A stretch of DNA of 64,000 nt, from assembly GCA_905221605.1 (NCBI GenBank), contig CAJNDS010001657.1, forward strand, positions 522,144-586,143, given 5' to 3'. A program made the translations under genes and the position numbers. Shown piece by piece: positions 42,500 through 52,817 of this stretch; the stretch's first letter is position 1; each line of letters begins with the position of its first letter. Source of the stretch: Symbiodinium natans (taxonomy: Eukaryota; Sar; Dinophyceae; Suessiales; Symbiodiniaceae). The notes under the pieces were generated by a model. The model saw only the letters and a program-made list of their open reading frames with translations. It was not told where the DNA came from and ran no database searches.

Positions 42500-45400
42500 A
42501 TGGACGGTGAGAGGGCTTTGGGGTTTGCAGTTTTTTTCCTGCTTGGCGCAGTCAATGTTCCGTGCTGCATTGAACAATTCATGCATGTAGGGCTTGGTCG
42601 GGGGATCCTCGCTGCCACGAGAGGAGAATCTAGGGAATCTAGGGTCGAGCACGACTTGGCGTCGGATGCTCGCACCATTCCCACTCAGGGATCCTAGCGC
42701 TGTTCGACGTCGATGGCACCCTCACGGAGCCCCGGAAGGCTGCAAAACCGGTTGGGTGCGTGGCTTATGGACAGCTATCAGAGTGATTTGAGCATGCCTC
42801 AGCACCAATCGCCCTTCCGGAGCCTAGAGGCACCCTCGTTTGAGAGTATCTGCACAGCAACAGGTGGTGTCGCCTGAGACCGTTAGCTACCTCCAGGCCC
42901 AAGTGTCGGAGCGGTGCCATCGTGAGCAGCTGTGGCGATGTTGTGCTAGAGCTTTGGACGCCAGCTTTGCGTTGGGCAGCATCCTTTACCCTGAAAGGTT
43001 CAGGTTTGTTTTCTTTTTTTTGTATTTCTGGCCATCTTGGTGGTGGGGTTGGATGCTCCAATTCATGACCCTCATAGCTAGGGCCTCAAAACAGCCCATA
43101 ATTTAGAGAATTGCCTAAATATGCTTGTTGTTGTACGTTCACTACTTCTATTTAACTTCTATGTGTTTGTATTCCTTGTTTTTTGTTTGTGTGTGTGTGT
43201 GTGTGAATTTGTCCTCGTTTTGGACCTGTCCATTCGGCCCCTTTGCTTCGAGTGTGATATATCACGGTATTGTGAAGAGGATGCCATTAAACGTAATTAA
43301 GAGAAACTTAGCACCGACTTCCTGCAACAAAACTAGTGGACCTAGATACTAACAACCATGACAATCTACAATGCGTTTTCTGAGTCGATCTTGGGAAATG
43401 GGTCTGTGGTCATTTGATTTTCACTGTGGTCATGGTAGACATGTCGTTCTGGTCGCGACATACAGTTCGACATGCCGTCCTTCTCTGCAATGTAGCAATT
43501 TCGGCGATTCCAACTGTTGTGCCAGTAATGTACATGGCCTGGATGTTCATGGCCGCCGAATGCACGGTTAGGACGTAGGGGGATATCGGTCGGGCATGGA
43601 TGCTGCCTTTTCCTCATGGCTGACAAGTCGGGTCATTCCCTCTCACAGCAGCCGTTACCACAAAAAGTAGTAGAAGGGTCCCTATAAGGGCTGCTACTGT
43701 AGGGGGCATGAGCCAAAGGTTGCCGTGCAGCGCCTGAAAGCTTTGTGTCTCGCTTTTGCAGTCTCTCCGGGAGAAGATCTGCATAGGGGTCGTCGGGGGC
43801 TCTGACCTCGCCAAGCAGAAAGAGCAGCTTGGTGATAGCCGCGGACTCAGACCGAGCCAGATGACAGTAAATGGTGGCAGTGGCTGCACTGCTGCTCAAA
43901 AAGCGGTAGCTGCAGATGTTGTGATGATTGCTAGCCCGCAAATCTTCCTGCAACTTGTACAGTCAAGGAGGGAGGTCTCGTCCACGTGTGGAAGCTGTAG
44001 CAACACTGAGATGTTTGTTTTCAAGTAACCCAACATGCGAGAAGCCGGTGAAGGTCCAAACCAGTTTGACTTCTGCTTCTCCGAGAATGGCCTGCTGGCC
44101 TACAAGGCCCAGCCCGAGACTGTCAGTGGAGTTACGAGCCCGACAGTGCTTCTCTGGTAATCCAAGCCGACTTGTCTCCATGTCTTTGAACTGCGAACCT
44201 GGTCACTTGGAGGAAGGTTTTGCTAGCTAAGTTCCGAATGGGGCAGACATCCCAAACCTCTGCAGACATGCTCAGCCTGGTGAGAATCAGGTTCAAGCAA
44301 ACCCTGAGCCCATAAATCCTCGTCATCCCTCCCTACAGCGGTGAACCTCAAACTCGGTGAGCCACGGCAAGGACGGAGCAAAGATCGGCGAAACCTCGAT
44401 AGTCCAGCACCTTGGGGAGGTGGGACAGGAACTTGCTGGGTTTCCTTGGATCGCGAACTTGGCCACACAAAATCATTCTTTATAAACACAAGCCTTCAGG
44501 CACATAGCTCCCTTTGTCAAGTTTGGAAAGAGGCCGCATACATATCCTCGACCTGAGCAACGGGCCACACGACATCCGGAAGCCCTTGGCCAGGAGAAGC
44601 TGAAGAAGCTGGTCAACTGGGTGCTGAAGCATCCCGGACTCGCACTTGAGGGTGGGAGGGTGCGCTGTTGTGACTGATGGGCCTCTGTTTGGCGGTTGGC
44701 TTGGCCAAATTGGCAAGGTAGGGCCTTTCGCAGATTAAGTTCTGCTAGTAACGTTAAAGGCTTGGAAATGGGTTTGCAATTTTAACGCTACGCGACCCGC
44801 CTCGGCCCGGCCCAGCGCATCCGCGTGAGCATGGTGATTCCGCAGCGCCCAAGTCGCTGGACCCCAAGCAATAAGGGTTGGGTTGAGGGTTGAGGGTTGA
44901 GGGTTCCGGGTTTATGGTTTATGGTTTATGGTTTGGGGTTTGGGGTTGAGGGTTAGTTTAGGGCTCAAGGTTCACGCTTTGGGGTTGAGGGTTTTTTTGG
45001 GTTTAGGGTTCGGCTTGGAGTGATCGTAGGGTTGAAGGCGACTCTTCGGCGGGAGGGGGGAGGTGGGGTGGGGGGTGGGGTGGGGGGGAGGGGGGGGGTG
45101 GGGGGGGGGGGGGGGGGGGGGTGAATTCGGTTTAGGGGAGGATTTGGAGGGGTGCCTGTTCTGACAACCTATACACCTCCGTCCCCAAGACCCTGGGCGC
45201 TCACACCAGCTGAGCCCCGACCCTCAAGCCAGGGGGGGGGGGGGTTAGGGGGGGGGGGTAGGGGGGGGGGTTGGGGGGGGGGGCTGGGGGGGGGTAGGGG
45301 GGGGGGTAGGCGGGGGGGTAGGGGGGGGGGGGGGGGGTTAGAGGGGGTGGGGGGGGGAAGGGGGGTGGGAAAACGGGGGGCGCCCTGCTGCAACTGCCTC

Positions 45401-47582
45401 TGGTCCTGGCGAGACATCCGCTTGCGGACCCTCCTCTCCTAGGGGGGGTACCCATTTGAAGCAAAAAAAGGGGGCCGAAAAGTGGCTTTGGGCTTGGGGG
45501 GAGGATTTGGAGGGGGGTGCCTGTTCTGACAACCTAAAAACCTTCGGCCCGAGGCCTCGGCGGGTTTACAATTCAGTTTGTGGCACAGGGGCCCTACTTA
45601 CGACAGGAGATTGCCCCATTTCAGCCGACAGGCAGGCCCTCGAGTTTATACTCGAAGCTTGCAGGGAAAAGCGCATGTGCAATTTAGGGACAAATTGTGC
45701 CCAGTGTACGCACTTGCCTATGCACAGTCTGTGTCGCTCCGACCTCACCGGAGCTGACTTCTGTCGAGTCAAACCTTTCTTCGAAGCAGCTTCGCAGCCA
45801 TGGCGAAGTCGACAGATGGGAGCAGTGTGCAGTCGAGGTCGCGACAGCCAAGAAATCGTCGTGCTCTGCCGAGGCAGATGCCTTGTTCGTCCTGCGCGAC
45901 GGGTGGGATGTATCTTTCCGGGACTCCCGTTGGTCAACATGGCCGTGCTTGCCGTCCCACTGCTCCCTTCCAATTCCTTTGACGCTCGATTGGCCGTCCT
46001 TAGGTGCCCTGATCAAGGCGGGGATCTAGCAGCTCGTTTGTGCCGCTTGGGCCAGTAACCCCGTGAGACAGGGGAGGCCGCCTGCTTGGCTGGCAAGTTG
46101 CGAGCAGTTCCCTCGTTCCAAGTCCTTGAAGGGGTGCGTGCAGTCTCCAGTTCTCATTCTGGTCCGCTTTGCTGGTATGCTGTTTGCACGAAACAGTCCA
46201 TACCTTGGCTTTCATCTACCGGTAGAAAACTCTGGCACAGTTGCTGTTGCGGCCAGATTTCTTCAGGAGAGCTACCCTCCTCAGTTTGATGGTTGTTGCG
46301 AGCTGCGTTCGCGGTCTGCTAGCTGGGTGCATTGTGGCGTTTCTGATGTCTAAGACGCACTGCGTTGGTGCTAGTTCGATTCCGTGCAGGGAGTAAAGAA
46401 TCAGTGGTTTACGGTTTCCGACTGTCCCTACTCTAAAAGCTCGTGCTGGCATTGTTTCGAGGTATTTTTCCGAGTTGGACATCCCGGTCAAGCGTGGAAC
46501 CTTTGTGGAGTTCCGCCAGGCTGCACTTTGTTTTTGCTTGCGTGGTTTGTTTCCGCTTTCTGCTTGAGTTGGTTTTTTGAGGCTTTGAGGATGGAAGATG
46601 AGGCTTTGAGGCTGGTACTGGCCCCCCCCAGATTCCCCTGAGTTTCTAAGCTGAAGTATGCCCAGGGCATGCTCAACCTCTCTCCGATTGGCCGCAACTG
46701 CAGCCGAGAAGAGCGTCTGCCGCCTCGAACATTCCCTCTGCTTTCGAGAAGTTTGGGGGGGCTTACTAGGGTTAGTGAGACGAATGCCAGGCAGATTACA
46801 TTTGGACCTGTGTGCGTGTCAGTCTCAGGAAACGAGTTTGAGAAGTTCGACTTGGCAAACAACATCCGAAAGGCGGAGTCAGACGGTCAGTTACATTCAG
46901 TTACATGACGAATGCCAACCGCAGGGTCTCCTGCGTAGGGATGGGGCTTCGCTATCGTTGCCTGCCCCGAGACAATGGTGGCCAAGATGAAGGAGGAGTT
47001 TGCCGACTACAACATGACCTACTCCATAGGCCCTTCTGGGGTGATTGAGAAGCTCTTCGAGCATAATGCTTGTAGATGCTCGTACTACTCCACCGCGCCC
47101 CCCTTATGTTAAACTTAGCTGGCAGTTTTGAAAAGGCATGCTTTCTGGCTGGATACTACGATGCCGCATCATGTTGAGCCAGCGTGCCCGTGAGGGCAAG
47201 ATGTGAAACCAATCGCGCTAGAACCCCGAACCCATCGAACCAACGTGGCCGACAGGTGGGCAGATCTCTTTCGATGTCTTCCCGCAGCCTGGTGGCGCTT
47301 GGAAAAATTGTCTGGCTGCCTTCAGATGTCGGATTGGGTTCTGGAAGTATAGGACCTCAAAGAAGCTTCGTGATATGTACGAGGGGGGTCGGGTGGGGGG
47401 TGGGGGGTGGGGGGTGACGGCGATTTGCTGAGACTTTTTTCCCTAGAATTCCTGGGGTGAGGTGGCTGGCTTGAGGATGATGCAGGATTTCGGACTGTGC
47501 GGTGTTTTCAGTTCAGGGGTGCTTGTTTTGGCGAGCAGAACTACAATGAGAGTCTCATAGTGTGATGTGTGTTCCAGTGATG

Positions 47583-47644
<62 letters not shown>

Positions 47645-49097
47645 GTGTGTGTGTGTGTGTTACTTACGCTGGACCGTTGGATGGCAGCGCATGTGTCCCA
47701 CTGCCCTTGCCAGCAGCCAGTCTGATCCTACCACGCTTAGGCCGCAAGGATTTGTTGCGAGAGGACCTGCGAATCCCCCAGTTTTTTGGACACAGGCGTT
47801 TTGCCTGTCACGCCTGAGGACTGGGTGGGACAAAACCTACTGCCTGCGCTACCTGCCAGAGGCAGACTTCGATGAGATTCATTTCTTCGGTGACAAGACG
47901 CGCCTGGGAAGCAGGGAGGGAGGGAGAGGGAGGGAGAGGGAGGGAGAGGGAGGGAGAGGGAGGGGGAGGGAGCAGGGGAGGGAGGGAGAGGGAGGGAGAG
48001 GGAGGGAGAGGGAGGGAGCAGGGGGAGGGAGGGAGAGGGAGGGAGAGGGAGGGAGAGGGAGGGGAGAGGGAGGAGGGAGAGGGCGGGAGAGAGGGAGGGA
48101 AGGGAGAGAGGGCGGAGAGGGAGGGAGGGAGAGGAGAGGGAGGAGAGGAGGAGAGGGAGGAGAGGGAGGGAGAGGGAGAGGAGGAGAGGAGAGGGAGGGA
48201 GGGGCGGAGGGAGAGGGAGGGAGAGGGAGGGGAGGAGGGAGAGGGGAGGAGGGAGAGGGAGAGGGAGGGAGAGGGAGGGAGAGGTGAGTGAGAGGGAGGG
48301 AGAGGGAGGAGAGAGGGAGGGAGGAGGGAGGAGAGGAGGGAGAGGGAGAGGGAGGGAGAGGGAGGGAGAGGGAGGGGAGAGGGAGGGGAGAGGGAGGGAG
48401 AAGGGAGAGGGGAGGGAGAGGGAGGGAGAGGGAGGAGAGGGAGGGAGAGGAGGGAGAGGAGAGGGAGGAGAGGGGAGGGAGAGGGAGGGAGAGGAGAGGG
48501 AGGGAGGGAGAGGGAGGGGAGGGAGGAGAGGGAGAGGGAGGGAGAGGAGGGAGAGGGGAGGGACGGGAGGGAGAGGGAGGGAGAGGGAGGGAGAGGAGGG
48601 AGAGGGAGGGAAGGAGAGGGAGGGAGAGGGAGGGAAGAGGGGAGGGAGAGGGGTGGGAGAGGGAGCGGAAGAGGGAGGGGAGGGAGGGAGAGGAGGGAGG
48701 AGGGAGGGAGAGGAGGGAGAGGGAGGGAAAGGGAGGAGAGGAGGGAGAGGGAGGGAGAGGGAGGGAGAGGGAGGGAGAGGGAGGGAAACAACATGATGAG
48801 GCCGACAGAGCCCTCGATGAGGAATGATTGAACAGGACCATCGAGGAGTACGAGGCCGAACGTCTTGCCCGTCAAGAGCCAGAGCTTGCAACTAGGCAGG
48901 GGCCAAACAGTGGGCACCAACAGTGACCGATCGGCCAAATTGACCGAGTCTACCAGCACTTCACAAAGTGTCACCTTGGTGCTCGACACATGGACGGTTG
49001 GGGACCAAAGAAAGAAGCTGGACGTGGATGAGTTGCAGAGACCATCACGCACCTGTTCAACATCCGGTCTTCTCTTTCTCTTTCACTTTCTCTGTCT

Positions 49098-49139
<42 letters not shown>

Positions 49140-49760
49140 TCTCTTCTACAGAAGAGAGAGAAAGGCAGATGAGTAGAAAGAGAAGGAGCAGCAGCAGGAG
49201 TAGCCTAAAGGGTTGGGGCTTGTTTGTAACAAGAAGTGATCGAATCACGATGCTGCTGGCAGGCCAGCATCTATACGGCTATCCGTGCTAACCCCCGAAA
49301 GTTTCGGCCCCAAGCCGCCTGCTGAGAAGAAACGAAGAGTAGTAGTTTTAAACAGAAGGCGAAGGAATAAATAGAAGAAGAAGGCGAAGGAATAATAATC
49401 GAAGAAGAAGAAGAAGAAGAGGAAGATGGCGCTAGAGGTGGTACGGTGCTCAGGTTCGAGGGTGGCAACGACTTCGAGATCTACACCCACCCGAGGAGCG
49501 GGACATACGGGTCAGACCAGGTAGGGATTCTTCTTGTGTTGGTCAATGGTATGTGCAGGTACAGACAGCCTCGTTCAATCCTACGTAGCTCTTTTCATCC
49601 AGCACCGCTCCGCCCTCTTTGATCATTGCGCACGCATAGGCTTGCATTGAAGTTCTACTGTGTATTTTGGCCCCCAGGACCAAAGGTCACAGCACCTGGG
49701 CTGAACTTTCTGAAGCTCCGGAGCCAGAGCCTGCAGCATCCTGCTTGTCGGTTGCTGTAA
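42500..49760 (+). CDS. PMM: Phosphomannomutase, 15-exon gene
   Basis: Interconverts mannose-6-phosphate and mannose-1-phosphate for GDP-mannose. Exon model: 42500-42506, 42689-42738, 42864-42896, 43762-43837, 44054-44106, 44372-44419, 44594-44628, 46462-46519, 46666-46714, 46829-46872, 46971-47028, 47256-47286, 47819-47899, 49454-49520, 49686-49760 (TAA). All junctions are in phase and give 254 residues, the usual family size. Motifs in order: [16 protein letters not shown] with the DVDGT nucleophile, [100 protein letters not shown] and [13 protein letters not shown]. The first exon (ATGGACG before a GTGAGA donor) is inferred from phase only. The last exon lacks the usual P-x-D-T, so the C-terminus is the least certain part. 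Ten of 14 introns begin with GC. Confidence 0.9.
44870..45020. repeat. Degenerate TTTAGGG/TTGAGGG tract in a PMM intron
   Basis: Runs of GGGTTGAGGG, GGTTTATGGTTTATGG and GGGTTTAGGG in intron 44629-46461. Telomere-like words, decayed. Confidence 0.8.
45050..45545. repeat. Long G-runs flanked by a duplicated about 50-bp segment, in a PMM intron
   Basis: G tracts with occasional T or A at 45053-45130 and 45229-45362. The segment GGAGGATTTGGAGGGGTGCC followed by TGTTCTGACAACCTA occurs at about 45135-45171 and again at about 45499-45537. Gly-rich and Pro-rich open frames here are artefacts. Confidence 0.9.
45546..46460. other. Remainder of PMM intron 44629-46461
   Basis: No conserved exon is seen; the phase-2 junction 44628|46462 spans it without missing residues compared with the family. 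Open frames here on both strands show no family features. Confidence 0.6.
47582..47660. repeat. (GA)n then (GT)n microsatellite in a PMM intron
   Basis: About 29 GA dinucleotides followed by a short GTGTGT run, within intron 47287-47818. Confidence 0.97.
47912..48787. repeat. About 875-bp polypurine minisatellite (GGGAGA/GGGAGG) in a PMM intron
   Basis: An almost pure purine strand built from GGGAGAGGGA- and GGAGGGAGAG-type units with very few pyrimidines, starting 13 bases after the exon that ends at 47899. Three long + strand frames (Arg/Glu/Gly) and three - strand frames (Pro/Ser/Leu) run through it and are artefacts of composition. Confidence 0.97.
49097..49430. repeat. (CT)n and (GAA)n microsatellites in the same PMM intron
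   Basis: CT dinucleotides at about 49100-49137, and GAAGAA-type purine triplets at about 49370-49428, ending about 25 bases before exon 49454. Confidence 0.9.
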
Positions 49761-52190
49761 ATGGTTAGAACCGTTAAACGTCGCAACCAGGAGCAAACAA
49801 GAACAAAGAGCCTCTCCTCACGCCTTGTGAGCCTGCAGTCCTAGATCCTCTGAATCTGCTCACAGAAGGCCTTAGGAAGGCCAAGACAGGCTCTGGACCA
49901 AGATCCTGTCATTGACATGAGCTCGATTGCGATTGGGGGTTGGGGCTCAGGCTCAGTTACGCAAAGGGCTTGGGGGGGGGTGTCAGAGGTGTTAGTTGCT
50001 AAACCTTGAACATCGAGCCCTGAGGCATCGACGATGCCAACCCCTTGACCACACTCAAGAAGTCCTGCGCTGAGTGATGCTGAGTGCTTGCTCGAGCTTG
50101 CTGGTGAGACTGGCTGTCAGCAGTGTGGACGATTCAGAGCAGTCCGTCCCTTAACAACATTTACAAACAGCCGCGGAGGCTTGAAGAGCTTTTCGGGGTC
50201 CCCGCGCCCAAAGCGCTGACGCCGCCAAGCGTTTCGGCCGATTCATCGCCTGAAGGTTTTTAAGGAGTCCGAAAGGAGTATAGGGATCATTCGCCTGGCG
50301 TTCCGCTTGGGGAGGGACGAGGCCAAGGTTGAGGCATGGTGTACCGCAGTCCACACAGCCTCAGTCCACGGCTTTCTTTGTACACTGATGTGAGGGCCCC
50401 CACTCCTTGACCTTAGGTAGGGCGCGGGGGTTCGGCAAGCACGTGGTGGTATGTTTTGGCTCCTGCGATCAAGGCTCTTGAGGGTCAAGTTTCCAGGTTC
50501 ACGAGAGGTATGGCATACTATGCCAGGGTTTGGAAGGCCAGTCGCTGCCAAGGTTCTCACTAGCTGCTCGAACGCGAGCGCAGCTGGCCAAGGGCAAAGA
50601 AGGCGCACAAAGTATCGCGGTGGTGAAGCCTGCGTATGACAACGTGCAGGATGGCTTTATTATATTATGATTCAGAGATGTTCAGAGTTTAGGCGGGAAT
50701 GAGTGACAAAGGGTTGCCGGTTTGGGTATTGGTTCGGATACTGGCTGCTGGGCTTGCTTCTTGAAAAGGGCAATGGGCCGAAGGGCCCTAAAGTTTTGCG
50801 TCCCAACCCTGCTTCCATAAGAAGGCCCACTGCCAAGTAGGGCCGTGGGGGGGATGGTCTGAGACTTCATGAGGCTGAAAACCTGATGAAGACTGTCCAC
50901 ATACTCTCCAAGCTCTTTGGATTTTCTGCCTGGAAATTCACAAATGTTTAACCGGCATTGCATAATCAGCAGTAATCAGTGCAGTTTTTGATGGATGATA
51001 GTTGGATGAGGTTTGTGATTGGGCTGTGTTGCCAAGCGTGAAGCTGCAAGGCTCAGGGTTTCAGGTTGTAGGGGGTTGCAGCTTTGTTGACCTGAGCTCC
51101 CTTTTTAAGTTTTCCCTTAGAAGCCTACAGATGCATGCGTGCTTTCCGCAGCGTTTCTTTCCGGGGGGCCGGCTCTTGTGCGGGGGGCCATGGCCGAGTG
51201 CCTCGGCTTTCAGCAGGTTCTTTAGGGTTGTAGCTAGGTATTAGCTAGGTATTTGCAGATATTTTGCAGGTATTGGCAGCGAGGGTTTCCAGGCACTGGG
51301 GGGTTTGGAGTTGGGCAAGTTGGACAAGGGGTCTCACCTCTGCAGCCGCACGACTGTCTTAGTTTGCCTCAAACCGCGGTAATCATCAGCTCCACCCATA
51401 CTTTGATGGATGCCCCAACCCAAGGGTCCCATCTGCATCGGCTTGTACTTTGGATCTGGATGTTGGGAGGTGCCGGTAGCGTTCAACAGCCCCAGAGCAC
51501 CTAGAGGCTTGACACACCTGCTGCCAGGTATGATTTTGACCTTTTCGCAGCTCGCTTGCACATGGAGCTTGCTCTGACGGTTCTTCCAAAGTTCATGTGT
51601 TTGTGAGAAGTACCGAATCTGCATGTGTAGGAAAGCGTATGATGTGAAATGCAACACGCATAAGTGAATGAAGGAGAGACACAAACCAAGACAGATATAA
51701 AGAAATGCGAATGAATGATATACATGCAGAAATAATGAATGCACTAACCAGGAAATACAGAAAGGAAACATATACATCAATAGATAAAATACATTTACAT
51801 AAATACAGAAATGAAGGCACGAAGGAAGGAGAGAAAAGAACGAAAGAAAGACATATTGAAGGAGGGAATGAGATAGACAGATTTCGTAAATGAATACTAC
51901 CAAAATGATAGATAGAACGGACATAAAGCTCTTGTTCCAGATGCTTTTCCACAAGACAGTTTAGGAGGCTACTTGCAACGTTTTTGAGACCACTCGGGCG
52001 TCTGATCTGTATCTGGGGGCTTTTGCCGACCCGCCGTCATAATGTGAAACTTCAGGAGCCATGTTCATCCTGCACCTGAAGCCAACGGCGGAGCCTTCTT
52101 GAGCTTCGCACCCTTGAAGCCATCTCGCAAACCTCCTTTACATCTGCGGCTTCTGCCAGCTGCCCTGGAACCCAGGGGACAAAGCAAAGA
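49761..52190. other. Stretch between PMM and TrxR
   Basis: No conserved exon was recognised. The start exon or exons of the thioredoxin reductase should lie here or at 52310-52817 but are too short to identify. A low-complexity A/G-rich part (51640-51900) has no coding features. Confidence 0.5.
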
Positions 52191-52191
52191 G

Positions 52192-52305
52192 AACCCTAAA
52201 CCTAAACCCTAAACCCTAAACCCTAAACCCTAAACCCTAAACCCTAAACCCTAAACCCTAAACCCTAAACCCTAAACCCTAAACCCTAAACCCTAAACCC
52301 TAAAC
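52192..52305. repeat. Perfect interstitial telomeric array (CCCTAAA)n
   Basis: About 16 units of CCCTAAA, one of them short by a base, without other change. It is the plant/dinoflagellate-type telomere repeat in internal position and reads in the C-rich orientation on the + strand. A degraded tract (52747-52800) lies 440 bases further on. Confidence 0.97.
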
Positions 52306-52817
52306 TCAGGGCCTAGGCCGCCCCCCTACAGAAGGGGGCCCCTGGCCCGCCCGGGCCCCCTGTCCTGGCCTTTTCGGACCCGTTCTCTGAGCCCTTGGCC
52401 CGCCCCCCCCCTGGCCCCCCCCTGCCTTTGTGTGGCTTCCTGGCCCCCCTTGCCCCGGTGCCCTCCACTTCCCCCACAGCCGGCTCCCTGACTGGGTGCC
52501 GAGCCCGCCCTTCTGAAACTTGCTGCAACCCTCCCTGAAACTGCCTAAGTTTTTAGAAGTGGGCTGTTGTCTGAGTTTAGGCCTAACCCCTAAAAGGAAT
52601 AGGTTTGGGTGGCATTGGACGGCGTGGGGTGGGAGAAAAGTGTTAGATGGCCCTCCACAATCGGGCCAATGCTGCTTTTCGCACCTCACGAAGCTTTCGA
52701 GCTTGTTCCGAAACCTAACCTTCACAGCATCTACGCCCTATCACAGCAAACCCTAAACCCTAAACCCCAAACCCCAAACCCTCAACCCTAAACCCCAAAG
52801 AGTGACGCCGCACCGAG

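Noticed and set aside
46315..46400. GTTCGATTCCG resembling a tRNA B box
   Set aside because: No A box, cloverleaf stems or anticodon arm could be drawn around it.
47562..48891. Large Arg/Glu/Gly and Pro/Ser/Leu frames of up to 414 codons
   Set aside because: Artefacts of the polypurine minisatellite. The true content is a phosphomannomutase exon at 47819-47899 and intron.
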